Assembly (NCBI RefSeq): GCF_035582795.1
Contig: NC_134383.1
Span: 255,501-319,500, forward strand
Source of the DNA: Mycteria americana
Taxonomy: Eukaryota > Chordata > Aves > Ciconiiformes > Ciconiidae
DNA length: 64,000 nucleotides
Direction of reading: 5' to 3'
Made by a program: the position numbers and the translations under genes. Positions 38,298 to 50,300 of this stretch are shown in pieces. Positions within the stretch are counted from its first letter, which is position 1. Every line of letters starts with the position of its first letter. Below the pieces are notes generated by a model, which worked only from the letters and a program-made list of their open reading frames with translations, was not told where the DNA came from and did not search any database.

Positions 38298-38303
38298 TTT
38301 ATT
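38298..38303 (-). terminator. TMEM25: TMEM25 poly(A) signal AATAAA
   Basis: Plus-strand TTTATT gives AATAAA on the minus strand, about 400 bp past the TMEM25 stop codon. It is 172 bp from the convergent IFT46 signal, so the two transcripts end almost tail to tail. Confidence 0.75.
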
Positions 38304-38698
38304 GCTGTTGGGACGACTCTCGCCAGCCCCCGCCACGCTGCCTGCCCACCCGTCTGCCACAGCTCTGGCAGGGGCGGCGAGGATGACGGAGCAAGGCTGG
38401 TGCTTGGCCTTACCCCGGGAGGAATCGCAGCGCTAGCAGCTTGGCAGAGTATGGCTATAAACAGCTTTGATGCATTTTGATTGTAATAGTCTACTTGTAA
38501 AGTGCACGGGCTACCTAAAAACATGCCTTGGCTAATGGTGCGGCTACCAAGACGTGCAGTGCGTAGCTTAATGTATGGCCAGGGACTGGTTGGCGCCCGC
38601 CACCCAGCACGGCCTCCCCGGCACCCTCGGCTGCGCTTCTCCGGAGGCTGGTACGTACCTGGGGCCGGGCAGCCCTGGCTCGGGCAGCACGCCGCGTC

Positions 38699-40420
38699 TC
38701 ACAGCCAGATCTCATCGCTGCTCACGCTGGGCACTTTGTAGATGCGCCCGGATGTTGGGAGCTGGACGAAACCTGCAGGACAAAGACAGCTCATAGCCAT
38801 CGCCTTCTGGGGCAGCCATGGAGGCCGGCATCCCCACAAGCACGGTTTCAGGGCTGCTCGCCCGCCTGCGCCCCCTCACCGAGTTTGCTGAGGACCAGGG
38901 AGTTCTCCAGCCCCGGCAGAGTGATCTCCTCTCCCCCGGCGCTGGCTCCCGCATCCTTGGGGGAAGCTGCGGGGAAGGAAAGGGTGAGAGCCGGGACAGC
39001 TAGCCTAGGCAGGACCTGTGGTCCCGTGTGTCCCTCTGCACCGGCACCTGGGGGTCTCACCTCCGGCCTCCTGTGCCAGGTCGCCGAGGCGCAGGTCGGG
39101 CGGCAGGGACCGGCTCTGGCGGGGCAGATGCGCACCCCGGGGCTGCGGGTGCTCGGAGCTGCTGCAATGGGAGCACCGGCTCAGCGGGCTGCTCCCTCCC
39201 GCTCGCCCCTTACCTGGCACCGGCTTGGCCCGGCGGCACGCCAGGCAGGCGGCGCAGGAGCCCAGGCTGAGCAGGGCGCCCATGGCCAGGGCTGCTCCGA
39301 CGGCAACGCCCAGGAGGGGCAGCTCCACGCGGGCATCCAGCAGACCTGTACGGGCAGCGCGGCCCCCTCAGCACCCCTCCACAGGGCTGCTGCTCTGTGC
39401 CCGCCCCCTCGACACCTACCTGGGGGCAGGAGGGAGGCAGTGGTGATGCCCACGCTGTTGGCAGCACTGACGGAGAAGTTGCTGGCCGCGCTGCCCAGGT
39501 GGACGTGGAGCGAGTGGTTGGCCAGCCCCGGGTAGCGCGTGGCACCCAGGAGGAGGAACTCGGAGGTGTTGGCCATCACGTGCCCGTCCTGGTCCACCCA
39601 GGTGATGCTGGCGGGTGGGTTGGCTTGCACCAGCACAAAGAGCACCAGGAGGAGCCCAGCACCCTCGACCTCCTGGTAGCGGGCACCTGCCCGCAGGATC
39701 TCCGGCTTATCTGGGCAACAAACGCAGGCAGTGAGACAAGCAGGAGGGACGGAGGGGGAGCCGGGGACGGGGACAGCACAGCTAGGTGCAGGATTGGTCT
39801 CGCCAGGGGCCAGGAGCACCCATCAGCTGTGTTTGCACAGGACCGATGAGACGCTGCCCCTCTATGGCTGCCATGGGTGCAGGTCACGGTCCTGCTCTGG
39901 CCGGGCAGCAGCCCCACGCGCCCTCCCCACACCTCTGGCCCGAGCAGGGCTGGCGCCGCGGACCTTACACTGCACGTCGAGGAGGACGGAGGCGTTGTAG
40001 GTCTCCCCAGAGGCCGGGTCCATCAGGGAGCAGTTGAGCTCGCGGTCAGTGCGCCGGGCGGTGAGGGTGAGGGTGCTGGCAGTGCCCGCGGCCGAGCAGT
40101 TCACCTCCTGCTTCCGGCCGTCGAGGTACCACACCAGCACGGCGCCGGGGGCCGGCCGGGGGGCCCGGCAGGTGAAGGCACGGCTCTCCTCCTCCCGCAG
40201 CGTGCACGCTGCCAGCGGCTGCCCATCGATGGTGGGACCCGGTTCCCCCAGCCCTGCCGGAGAGCCCATGGCGCGTCAGAGCCGCACCGGGGTCCTGCTG
40301 CCGGAGCCGTGTGCCGGACCCCACCGCAGCCTCACCTGCCGAGCAGAGCGCCAGGGCACCGAGCAGCAGCAGCAGCAGGCGGGCGAGGGCAGCCCCCGGC
40401 CGGCCCCCAGGACACCCCAT
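38699..40420 (-). CDS. TMEM25: TMEM25, Ig-domain transmembrane protein, complete
   Basis: TMEM25 is a single-pass immunoglobulin-superfamily membrane protein; in mammals it is reported to bind NMDA-receptor NR2B and modulate neuronal excitability. Exons: 40420-40336, 40253-39969, 39710-39420, 39345-39061, 38966-38880, 38772-38699. The sum is 1107 nt, 368 aa; human has 366. A leucine-rich signal peptide (1-27) is followed by an Ig-like domain (30-124, with AFTCRAP and RELNCSL as its cysteine pair), a second extracellular domain (125-220, GAGLLLVLFVLVQANPPASI and TWVDQDG), and a membrane segment (about 225-250, PLLGVAVGAALAMGALLSLG). The cytoplasmic tail ends YKVPSVSSDEIWL, as in human. N-glycosylation sequons NCS, NAS, NTS, NHS and NFS are visible. 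A probable 5' UTR exon has its donor at 40547-40542 and its acceptor ends at 40443. Confidence 0.95.
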
Positions 40421-40969
40421 GGCACGCCAGCTGCGCTCAGCGCTGGGAGACAGGCAGCTGGAGCAGGGACACGGGGCCGTCCCCGCGCTGGGCCCCGGCC
40501 TCCCGGCACGCAGCAGGGCCGGAGGATGCGGCCAGGCTGCACCTTACCTGGAGCATCACCGCTGCCGCGTCCAGCCTAGCCCGCAGTGCGGCTCTGCGCC
40601 TGGGCCCCGGCACGCAGGGCCGTGCATGAGGCGCAGGGGCGGTCCCCGGCACGGCTGCGAGCATCCCTCTCGCTGGGCCCCCGCAGCCGCCTTCCCCGAG
40701 CGGGGCCGATGCTGCGCGCAGCCGTTGCGGCAGCGTCAGTCCCGCTGCCCGGCCGGCCCCGCTGCAGCTCTGGCGCACGGGAGAGCGGCCAGAGACCACC
40801 CAGCGAGGCATGAACATCCCCGTGCCCCCCGCCTCCCCTCTTAATGGCGGGGGCTCAGCCCAGCCTCGCACCCGCAGGGCCGCCCGTCGCAGCGGGGCTG
40901 TGCGCGCACGGGAATAACGCCACAACCGCCCGCAAGGCTGCAAGCAGAGCCCAAGGGCTGGGGACGCCG
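40421..40969 (-). other. TMEM25 5' region and TTC36 3' flank
   Basis: This GC-rich gap holds the probable TMEM25 non-coding first exon. Its donor is CTCCAG|GTAAGG, with the last exon base at 40548, and it splices to an exon start at 40442 before the ATG. The long arginine/alanine open frames here are chance. No TATA box is evident. Confidence 0.5.
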
Positions 40970-40975
40970 TTTATT
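40970..40975 (-). terminator. TTC36: TTC36 poly(A) signal AATAAA
   Basis: Plus-strand TTTATT gives AATAAA on the minus strand, about 200 bp past the TTC36 stop codon (41174-41172). Confidence 0.75.
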
Positions 40976-41171
40976 GGGGGTGGAGCAGAGCCAAGACAAA
41001 GCAAGGCACTTCGGTGCTTCCTGTCCCTGGCTGTCAGCCGGGAGGAGGAGGAACGGGACCTCCGGCCCCGCAGATGGACCTTCTCTGGTGGCCAGGACGT
41101 GCCCACCTGGGCCACCCCAGGAGCACGGCTCTGCCTGGCCCACGTGCTGCCTTGGCCATCTCCTGCCCGTC

Positions 41172-42004
41172 TCACTCGCTGCCAGTGCCGCCGGGGTTGC
41201 GCAGCCGCCCCAGCATCTCGCAGAGCATCTGGTTGCAGAGCGCGGAGTAGGGGTTCAGCAGCACCAGCTGCCGCCGGGCGAAGGCACTGCCCAGCCGCGC
41301 CGCTCGCTCGAAGTCCCGCCGGGCGTCCTCCTCGCGAGCCTGCAGCCGGTGGATCAGGCCGCGCTGCACGAAGCTCTGGCAGGCGGCCTGGCCGCGGCCC
41401 CGGCTCAGGCGGATGGCCGCATCCAGGTCCTGCAGGGCGCCTGGCCGGGGGGAGAGAGGCGTCGGGGCGGGCTGGGGCTACCGAGGGGCCGCCCAGCAGC
41501 CGGCCGCACCGGTGCTGCTCACCTGCCACGTCCCCCCGCAGCCGCAGGGCCTGGGCCCGGTTGTTGTAGCCCGAGGCGCGCTGGGGCAGCAGGCGGATGG
41601 CCTCGCCGAACCGCTCCAGGGCCGTGCTCACGTCTCCCGACTCGGCGGCAGAAACCCCCTGCAGCTCCAGCTCCCGGACCTGCTCCAGCAGCTCCGGCGC
41701 GAAGGCTTCCCCTGCGCTGGCGTGAAGGGGAGCCCTTGGCCGGGGCAGCAACCGGGACAACCCTGGGGTGGGAACGGGCACCGGCAGGGCGCCGGGGTCC
41801 GGCCTTGGGCAGGGGCTGCTCCCAGCCCACGGCGGCACAGGGACCCCGCTGCCAGTTGCCAGCGAGAACGCGACGCGGCATCACCTCACCTTCCTCCTGG
41901 GCGCCCTCCTCCTCCTCCTCCTCGTCCAGCCCAGGGATGTCCCCAAAAGGGGTGCTGGGGTTAAAGATAGTCTGCAGGACGGCCCTGTCGTTTGCCGTGG
42001 CCAT
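41172..42004 (-). CDS. TTC36: TTC36, tetratricopeptide repeat protein 36, complete
   Basis: TTC36 (HBP21) is a small TPR protein that binds Hsp70; in mouse it is abundant in liver and kidney and is linked to tyrosine metabolism. Exons: 42004-41890, 41711-41523, 41440-41172. The sum is 573 nt, 190 aa; human has 189. The N-terminus [20 protein letters not shown] then [14 protein letters not shown] has the conserved acidic run. Three TPR-type helix pairs follow: [20 protein letters not shown] with [30 protein letters not shown], and [19 protein letters not shown]-like sequence (here [17 protein letters not shown]). The C-terminus, [20 protein letters not shown], matches the human tail. The start codon lies only about 310 bp from the KMT2A poly(A) signal, so its promoter must fit in that gap. 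Confidence 0.95.
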
Positions 42005-42314
42005 GGCGCCCCGTGTGCCGAGACCCCCGCCGCCGCGCGGCCTCGGCCAGGTTAATGTTCACACCGCCGGCACCGCTTCACGCGTCCCCGTCCTATCCCC
42101 GCCCGGCGGCAGGCCCCGCCGCCCGGCCGGCCGCCGGAAGACCTGCGGCTCCCAAGGTGACCCGTGCACAGCGGCCGCGGTGAGCAGGGGCCCAGTGCCT
42201 CTCCACCGGAACCCCCGGAGCTTCCAGGAGGAGCAGCAGCGGCAGGGGGGAAGCAGCGCCTCGACCCCCAAGAAGAAATCGAGAGCAACTCTCTGCAGCA
42301 ATAAACTTGACATG
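42005..42314 (-). promoter_or_regulatory. TTC36: TTC36 upstream region
   Basis: This 310-bp gap between KMT2A and TTC36 should contain the TTC36 promoter. An HNF1 half-site-like GGTTAAT occurs at 42050-42056, which would suit liver expression, but the second half-site is poor. The rest is GC-rich and featureless. Confidence 0.35.
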
Positions 42315-42320
42315 TTTATT
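42315..42320 (-). terminator. KMT2A: KMT2A distal poly(A) signal AATAAA
   Basis: TTTATT on the plus strand, within CATGTTTATTAATT, gives AATAAA on the minus strand. It is the last such signal before the TTC36 region and gives a 3' UTR of about 4.2 kb, the size known for mammalian KMT2A. Another TTTATT near 42417 could serve as an alternative. Confidence 0.7.
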
Positions 42321-44722
42321 AATTAAACTATCACTTAAATAAAAAAAAGTGCATAGAAAATAAACATGTTTAAAAACTCCTTTGTTTTTTTTGTTTTTTA
42401 CAACTATGTACACTTTTTTATTTTTACATTCAGTCTTTTGCAGAGCTTTCAGCATTTTTTTTAAACTATTAAAGTATTTCCTTCTTCCCTGTGACAGGGA
42501 ATTAACACTGATGTACTTTAGACACGTTTCCTCTTTTTTTAAAAAAAAAAAAAAAAAAAAACAAACAACCCAACCAGAAGCTTGGAAGAACACAAGAAAA
42601 AAAAAAAAGAAGAGATTTGTTATACATGATAAGTTGTCAAGAAATGTATTTCTAGAACATAACCTTGCCTTTGCAGAGCTTTTTTTTTTTCTTTTTTTTT
42701 TTTTTTTGAAACAATTATTCACCTACCTGTATTTACTAAAGAGACTGTTAAGTTCAATAAAAGAAACACCACAAGTATAGTTCTCGGTTGATAGACAAAG
42801 CTACTGTACCTCGTTAAAAAGAGACCAGGAAAGCACAGAGCACATTTTTTTCCCTATATGCAGGTGGTACCCCAACATTCAGAACCAAAACGAGAGGAAG
42901 AAAAGGAATAACCAAGTTGTACAAGTACTGACTGGTAACAAGAAGGGCCGGGAAAGGCCGAGCCGCCCGCTCCCGGCTCCCCGGCAGCCCCCGCCCGGCA
43001 GGGAACGCGCGGCACGGCCGTCCCGGCCGTCATTAGCGACTGTAACACAATCCTTACCTATAGTGTTAAGAGAATTAAAAGCCATGGACCGATACTGAAC
43101 TAGGCTTCATTACACGGTGCATTACTATATTAGTTCCTATATATATCGTATTTATAGTTATAAAAAAACCTTGTGAGTGTCGAGAGTGGACCAGTAGTAT
43201 GGGTTTGAATGGCATGATTCTGCACAAAGACCGTCCCGCTGAAGAACCTGGTATTGCTTTGAAACGAAAGAAAACCAGAACGAAAAGAGACCCAGCCCTT
43301 TGCAATGACCCGCTTTTCCTTTAAAAAAAAAACAACCACGTCGGTTTGTACAAAGAAAAATAAACGCCCGAAAGTTCCTTTTTCTCTTAGTATTTTCAGA
43401 TACCGTGATCGGCGTCAGTCCTTATAAAATATACATTCATACACGGGGAAGCTGCGCCGCGCTCGCCGCCAGCCCGGGCGGGACAGGCCGGAGGGGCGGC
43501 AGGCGGTGAGCCCGGGCGCTCGCTGCCACGGCCTCTCCCTGCCCCGCCACCGCTCGTCCCCAGGGCCCGGGCTGGCCGCGAGGCGCAGCGCGGCTTCCCG
43601 GGGGTACAGACAGTTTCACTGGCCACAGCGGCTCCCGCCCAGGCAGCCGCGACGGGTATAGCAGCAGAGCGGACAGCCAGCCGGACCCGCGGGCTCGACC
43701 GGTCCTCGCGGGAGGAGAGACGCCTGGCGCTCGGGTCTCAGGGGGCTCCCGCGGCACGCCGTTCCCCCAACGCGGGGCGGCTTTGGGCAGCGCTTCCCAG
43801 CCGGGGCTCCCGGGCAGAGGAACGGACCCGTCCTCTGCCATCGGGACGCGGCAGCAGCGCAGGTGAGAGAAAAGGCGGCGGAGCCGAGCTACTCGAGAAA
43901 TTCACGGCCTTCGCCCAGGTGAGGGCCGTTCCCCCGCACTGCCGTCAGCAACGGGGAGGAAAAGGACCGAGAGCGGCCGCGCCCGGGGACAGGGGGCCGA
44001 GATCCCCCGGGCACGCACTCGTTGGCCTCCTCAAGGTATGTGCGTTCCCAAACTGTCAGTGCATCAAATCATCTCAGTAACAAACGCAGCGTCAATCCCA
44101 CTTTTCTTTCAACAGTTATCACCAAATAATCATCACACAGTGCAATAAACGAAAGGAAACCGGCGGGTCCCGACCCTCCGAGCGCCGCGTTTCGTTCTCA
44201 GGTCAGAGGAAGAGGTCTCGGGGCCCGAAGGGTGCGGATTCGGGGTGCCCCACCACGAGCACTGGGGAGTCAGCGGGCGCTCCCGTCCCTTTCTGATGCC
44301 GTTTCAGAGCAGCCCTCCACCCGCCAGCTCCCAGAACGGCGGCCGATCTACCCCTGGGGACAGCTTGGAAAAGCAAGGCCGTCTCCTGCGCTCCCTCCTC
44401 CATGGAAAAACTCATCTGCCTTCAAGAAGAGAGAGCCTGCGGGATGAGGCGCGTGCCCCGGAGCAGCCTCCCAGCAAAAGAGGTATCGAGGGCCAGGTCT
44501 CTCTCGTTTTTCCTTTTTAAATACACAGAGGATGCCGGCACGCGGGGCAAGGCAGAACCACACCTGCTGCCTGGGGGCACGGGTGGTCCTTCAGACAGGG
44601 TCAAACTCCTCCTCAGCTGGGCAATTCTCCCTCCCGCCCCCATCTTGACGGGTAAATAAAGTTCAAGGTCCAGCCAAACCTCCTGGAAACAGTTACTGAA
44701 ATCAAAGAGGCAGAACAAGTGT

Positions 44723-44759
<37 letters not shown>

Positions 44760-46529
44760 AAAAGAAAAAAAAGGAAATAAAGTGTACCCCCCCCCCTCTC
44801 CGGAGAAAGGATCAGACTGTGCCCAGCCAGGTATTTCCTATAACCGTCCTATGAAAATAAAAAAATCATTAAAAAGAGATTCTCTTAAATTAGGATAATA
44901 CCACTGTTTAAAAAGCCTCGTCATAAGTGCTTTCCCCTATGAAGTGCTTCTCATAGAAAAATATACAAAATATATTTACATTTATAAAACCTTAAATACT
45001 AAACTGTAAACAGAACAGAGTAAAATCCAATGTCGTCATCTGTTAGGCTTGGGGCTTTTCACTTCTTTCTCTGTTTTTGTGGCGGAGGCGTGGAGCAGAC
45101 CCAAACGGGAGGAGGACTCGCGCTACTTTAACCAGGACGATAGCGTCTTTTGCTTCGCTCCAAACAAGCTCGGCTCCTCAGCTACAGCACCCGCAACCGT
45201 GCCGGTGGCCACGTTCTTTCCTATGCGTTTCTGGATGCTGCACGGCGCAGACGCGGCTGGGTAGTGTTTGGCCTCGCCTTTGCGGAGAACTCGCGCTCCG
45301 TTTTGGTGCCTCTTCCCATGCCTTTCGGGGAAGACGGCGCGACTACGCCCGGAAGACGGACCATGGCAGGCGCCTGCCTGCAGGACGGCTCCTTTGTCTC
45401 CCCACCCGGCCCGAGGCTGAGCAGAGCGGATCCCGTGGGAGCCTCCACGCAAGTCCTTCCTAGCTCCTGCTCTACAGCGGTACGCAGCTAACCCCGGAGC
45501 TGGCTCTCGCTCCCCATCTCTCCCTAGAGACGTCTGTCCCTCGGACCAGCTCCACGGCGGCAGAGGGACCGCCGGCTGGAAGCACCTTCAGCTCGCTGGG
45601 TAGAGGAGGAAGCCAGCTGCTGGAGACGGGACCGGGGAAAGGACTACTACTCTCCTGCAAAGCCAGAGAGGGAGGGTGCTGCTGAAAGGAAGCCTTTGCT
45701 CGCAATGATTTACAGCGCGGTGACTGTTGGCACAAGCCCTCTCTCTGCCAAAGAATGCCAGGAATTCCCCTGCACTCGGGCAGGGATTTCGGAGCGAAGC
45801 GCTAGCCAAACCCTCTTCAGTCCGGTTGCGGGCTGCTCCGTTCCGCTCTCCCCGGTTCAGCCTTCCTAGATGAAACCAGACAAGCTGGACCCACGCAACG
45901 CGCCAGGCCCCCCGCGCCACGCGGTACGCCAGCCGACTCGCAAATAGTGTTTTGCAGACGCAGAGCACGAGGAACCACAGACGCGCGCGCAGCAGCCCTC
46001 GGGGTAGCTGGCTGGTGGGGTGCAGCCTCTCTCCCTAGGAGGAAAGCTCACTCAAATGCTGTGCTGCCGAACTGCTGACGCAGCCCGGCCCGCAAAGGAG
46101 GCAGCGGCGGCGGCGAACGCCACCTTCAGCACTCTGAGCCCAGAGACAGATAGGGACAGAGGGACAGGACCCGCGATCGCCCCCGCCACGCTCGGGCCCG
46201 GGCCGACCTCCCCTCCCCTCTCCCGCTAATTAGCCCCACGCTGAGAAACGAACACCGGGGGCGGGGGGAAATGAGAATAGCAAAAACATAATCACGCCGA
46301 GGATCTTCTCCAGTCGCCCGTGTCTTTCACAAGGGTAAGTGTGCGCATGCGAGACATGAAGATGTGGACTCTGACAGAGAAACGCAGCCGCCAGTCAGGT
46401 CCTTGAGCCCAGCCGATCTTCATTCCTGCCTCTGGCCTCCCCGTCCCGTCTGAACGGCCGGGGAGGGATTCTCTTGAAGCTTTGGTTCGCCCCAGGCCCT
46501 TCAGGGCTCACTTGCAGCTGACGGAAGTT
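42316..46529 (-). other. KMT2A: KMT2A 3' UTR
   Basis: About 4.2 kb without a supported exon follows the KMT2A stop codon. It mixes A/T-rich blocks with GC-rich blocks (42950-43030, 43440-44030). Homopolymer-rich tracts lie at about 42533-42562, 42596-42612 and 42680-42710 (both A and T). Open frames here are small and show no similarity I recognise. I could not identify a conserved RNA. Confidence 0.7.
44718..44780. repeat. A-rich simple repeat in the KMT2A 3' UTR
   Basis: Runs of A are separated by single G, in the pattern AAAAAAG, for about 60 bp, followed by a C run near 44787-44795. On the KMT2A strand this is a polypyrimidine tract. Confidence 0.85.
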
Positions 46530-47329
46530 CTAGTTTAAAAACTTCCGGCACTTCTTGGCGCCGCAGTTACAGGGCAGTTTGTTGCTGGCGTCTTCGATGG
46601 GGAACTTGTAGTCGTATGTGAGCTCTTCCCCTCGGTAGATTTTGCGCATGGCGAAGATGACAATGTGTTTCTGGCCATCGATGTTGATGACCCGGGAGTA
46701 GCAGTTGGGCTCGCAGGAGTGATTGATGAAGCGGGCCGCGTTCCCGTGCATGGTGGCATCCACCACTTCAGAGTCGTCAATGCGGAACATGTAGCAACCG
46801 ATCCCCTACGCAGGGAGGACAGAAAGAGGGTTAGGTCAGGGAAGCGAAGACAGAGCCACCCTAGCAGACGACCTAGCCCCTTACAGCAACCAGAAGTCAA
46901 GCCTTTAAGAGCATCTGCAACCTCTCTTCTCTCGTCTTCATAAGCTCATGCTCGAATCATTGCATCCCCGCGCCCTTTGGATCTGCAACGCTAAGACTGG
47001 ACTGAGACCCTTCCCAGCCCGCAGGAGACAAGAAGCAGCGCCTCTAGAGCTCCAGCGAGAATGGAAATATCCTGAGAAGCCTGTAATCCCAGTTCACGAC
47101 GTTCCAAGGGCAGTTTTCACATAAGCCTGTCCTACCTTTACAGCCACTTTCTAGTTCTCCCAAACTCTTTAAGAACTTCTACGAAAGCCCATAACTCACC
47201 TTACTGTCGTAGTATTTCTCTCGTTTGTCAGTGAGGATGGAGCGAATGACATTGCCTGAATATTCGATCACCATCTCACCTGCATCGATGTTCCTTTTGC
47301 AGAACAGACCCCGGCCGTGGATGGGAGAC
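46530..47329 (-). other. KMT2A: KMT2A catalytic SET and post-SET exons
   Basis: Exons 47329-47200 and 46805-46530 encode most of the SET domain. The S-adenosylmethionine and substrate motifs are intact: [19 protein letters not shown], then [11 protein letters not shown] and [10 protein letters not shown]. The post-SET zinc knuckle [13 protein letters not shown] ends at a TAG stop. Nothing suggests loss of catalysis. Activity in the family needs WDR5, RBBP5, ASH2L and DPY30. Confidence 0.97.
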
Positions 47330-50300
47330 CTAAAGAAAGCAACAAGATGAGCGAACGTTGCAAATGATACAAGCGAAGCTCAGAAACGTAAGACTGCAAA
47401 CACTGCAGAAAACAGCTCGCTCCTTACAAGGATCGCTGCGGTCTCATTACTCTTCCGTAATGTAACGCTAAGAAGAACGATACGAGGTCTCTCCTGCCCA
47501 CTCCTGAGCACGTGCCTTAGCTATCACCAAGGTAAGCCAGCAAGGAGTAAGCAGTTTGTGCTGAGGATTACTTTTCAAATACGTAACTTGGGTGGGGAGA
47601 TGGAGGAGGGAAAACCCCCAAACCCGCTTTTCCCCCTCCATTTTGCAGTCTGACTTCACAGAAGGTTTCCAGTTTTCACCTTCCTCTGTCCCAGAGGCAG
47701 CAGTACCAGAGCCAAACCGTACCTGTAGACACCAACTGCCTCCTTGGAGGTCTTCTTCAAGTGTCGGAAGCGCATGGGCATTGGCAGATCCATACTAGTC
47801 GCCCTCCTAGAACAAAGAGATGCTGCTAAGCGATGACCTTTATTTGAGAGTCTGCGCCTTTACTTGAGAGTATGTATTACCTGGGATACTTTCCAAGATA
47901 TAATAATTTAGACACTGTGCCACTGCAGCCCACTGAGAACATAACCACAATTAATTCAGTGTTTTTAACGTATACGTAAAAGATCATTTCCTCCCTTTTC
48001 CGCCCAAATTCTCATCAGATTGTTTTACATTAGCAAGGAAAAGAAACACGCAGAGGGAGACTGGTCTGGTGGTCACCTTCAGCTGTCAGTTCTGCGATGG
48101 TAGGAGTCTCCTCTATATCTGCTAGTCCTTGGTAGCTTTCAAGTTTTAAACACCACCTCAAAGACCATGCAGAACTAAGCCTGATCAGCTTGTTTTAACA
48201 GCATGGCACTATTTTCCCCTTTGAATCTTTAAACCCTGCTGCATACCGGGCCGATTTCAGCTGTACTTCTTCCTCTTCCTCGTCATTTGGGTTGTATTCT
48301 GGTGGCTGTCGGTGTTTAGAAGCCAAGAAATTAAACATATCAAATGCAGATTTCCTGCAATTTGAAGAGAGGAAAGGAAGTTTTACTGACTGAAAATAAA
48401 CATGTGGCTGCCACAACAGTTTGACATGTTTACTGCTTTACACCTTCTCCAGTCTGTCCTCTCTTAAAGCCTTCCACGCGTCAGGGTAACACACAACAGT
48501 TTCCGAGAACCGTGAATAAAAGCACCAGCCAAGAAAGCTTTGTTAAACAAAGCAATGGTGAACAAAGTGGCAGAGAAAAACGTGTGGACTCAGAAGACAC
48601 GATATAATTGCTTTGCTAACGCTTCTTTTTAACCGAGAGCTTCAACGCCCTAGAGATTTGTTGCTTCTGCCCTGCCATGGAGTTAGTTAACCGAGCAAAC
48701 AGGCCGGGCCGTTAACCTTAACAGTGACAAAGCTCACACTTGCCTCAGGTGGACTTCAGCCCTAGCAGAGCCATGTGGATTCAGAGGAGGTTCATTGGCC
48801 TCCTCTGGCTTATGAAATCTGAACTTGTAGTTGTGGCAGTGCTTCGCTCCATACAGTTGCTCAATCAGGAACACAACGGTATCGTGGATAATCCCCAGCA
48901 TCCTCAAACCATTCACACCTGGAACAATAAATAGAGCACAACAAAAAAACCCAACTGACAAGGCAGACTTGGAGCAGGAGGATACAGCAGCTTGTTAAAT
49001 ACAACTTTTGTGCTAGCCTGCAATTTTCACTGAAGCGCTGTATTAGCTAGTTCATTCCCCATAGGAGTTTTCAATCGTTTCATCAGGAAGAAATTATCCT
49101 CCATAAAGCAGTTAGCAGCTGAACTGAAACTCTTAAGCCTCTGAACCCCAAGACGCTCACAGAAAGATCTGTTTGCTCTCACACATTCAAAAGCGCGGTA
49201 AAAATGAGTTTGGCACCGGCTATTACCTGCAAAAGATAGCTGTTTCAGGCGGGCATTAGAACGGGCTTCTTGAACTTTGTCAGTCAGCGACTTCCAGGCA
49301 TCTGCAGCCACACAAACAGAAGACAAGACAGTGAAAGAGTATCCGAGTGCTGGGCACCGAGGATTGCCAAAATGGGTGTGCCTTGCTATGCCTCTTATCT
49401 TGCCGCATCTTAGCCGGTTTCCAGTGAAAGAACGTACCATTGGTGGACTTCTATGTACGTGTGCAGTATGCTGTTTTCCAACAAAACGCTCGTATTTAAA
49501 TAAGCTAATTGGAGAATATGACGTCTGCGTCCTTTCATGGGCCATAAATTAAGATCTGTGGATCCAGTTGCTTCCATCCTCTCCAAAATTCACTTTGGCA
49601 CAAAGGGAAGTAAGCATCTTGGGCAATTGGTCTGGAGGAAAAGTCTTGATACCCTACTGTCTGATCCACACTGACTATTTCTTGGCAAAATATGGTTCAA
49701 CGCCATCGGCCAATTGATAAAGCAAAATGGGACAACGATTAAAAAAACCAACCACCAAACTTTTCCAATATAATCCAGACATTGCTAGGAACTAGGAATG
49801 TTCTAGGGCCATAAATCAAGAGGGGTTTTTTTGTTTTGTTTTGGGTTGTTGTTTTTTTTTTTTTTAAATCTATTAAATAAAAGGCAAGTAACAGATCCTC
49901 AGAAGTCATAATTTGACTTCTAGCAAGGAAAGCCAAAACCAGTACAACCAAAAACGCACAGTTCTCACCTTCAATGCTTTCTGCGCAGATTTGAAAACCA
50001 TCATCACTAGAGATCTCAAAAACCAAACCTTTCTTTGGTTTCTTCTCACCAAGACACTCTTTCCTCTTTTGTTCTTGCTGAAGCCAAAACATAAGTGGGG
50101 AGCTGAAAGTGCTCTCTTCTTCCTCAAGAGCTTTTGAGCCTAGAAAAAACAGAAGCTAGCATGAAGATGGAAATTGGGCAGAATGATGTTTTTTCCGCTG
50201 GTTGTTCCACAACTGAAAATTACTTACTAACTTGCTTTTTGACCAGTAAATCCGTCCAAGAAAAAAATCTAGACAGTGTTGTAGCAAGCGTGTGAAATCT

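Noticed and set aside
39159-39213. A 52- or 55-nt intron in TMEM25 (GTAAGG...GCAGCAG)
   Set aside because: Removing it shifts the frame away from the conserved LPRQSRSLPPDLRLGDL tail. Leaving 39345-39061 as one exon keeps the frame and gives a total of 368 aa, close to human.
42005-42314. A full HNF1 site upstream of TTC36
   Set aside because: Only the GGTTAAT half fits; the other half does not match, so it is mentioned only as a weak half-site.
48735-48744. A GT donor (GTGTGA) four bases downstream of the GC donor in KMT2A
   Set aside because: Its use would add four bases and break the conserved [11 protein letters not shown] frame.
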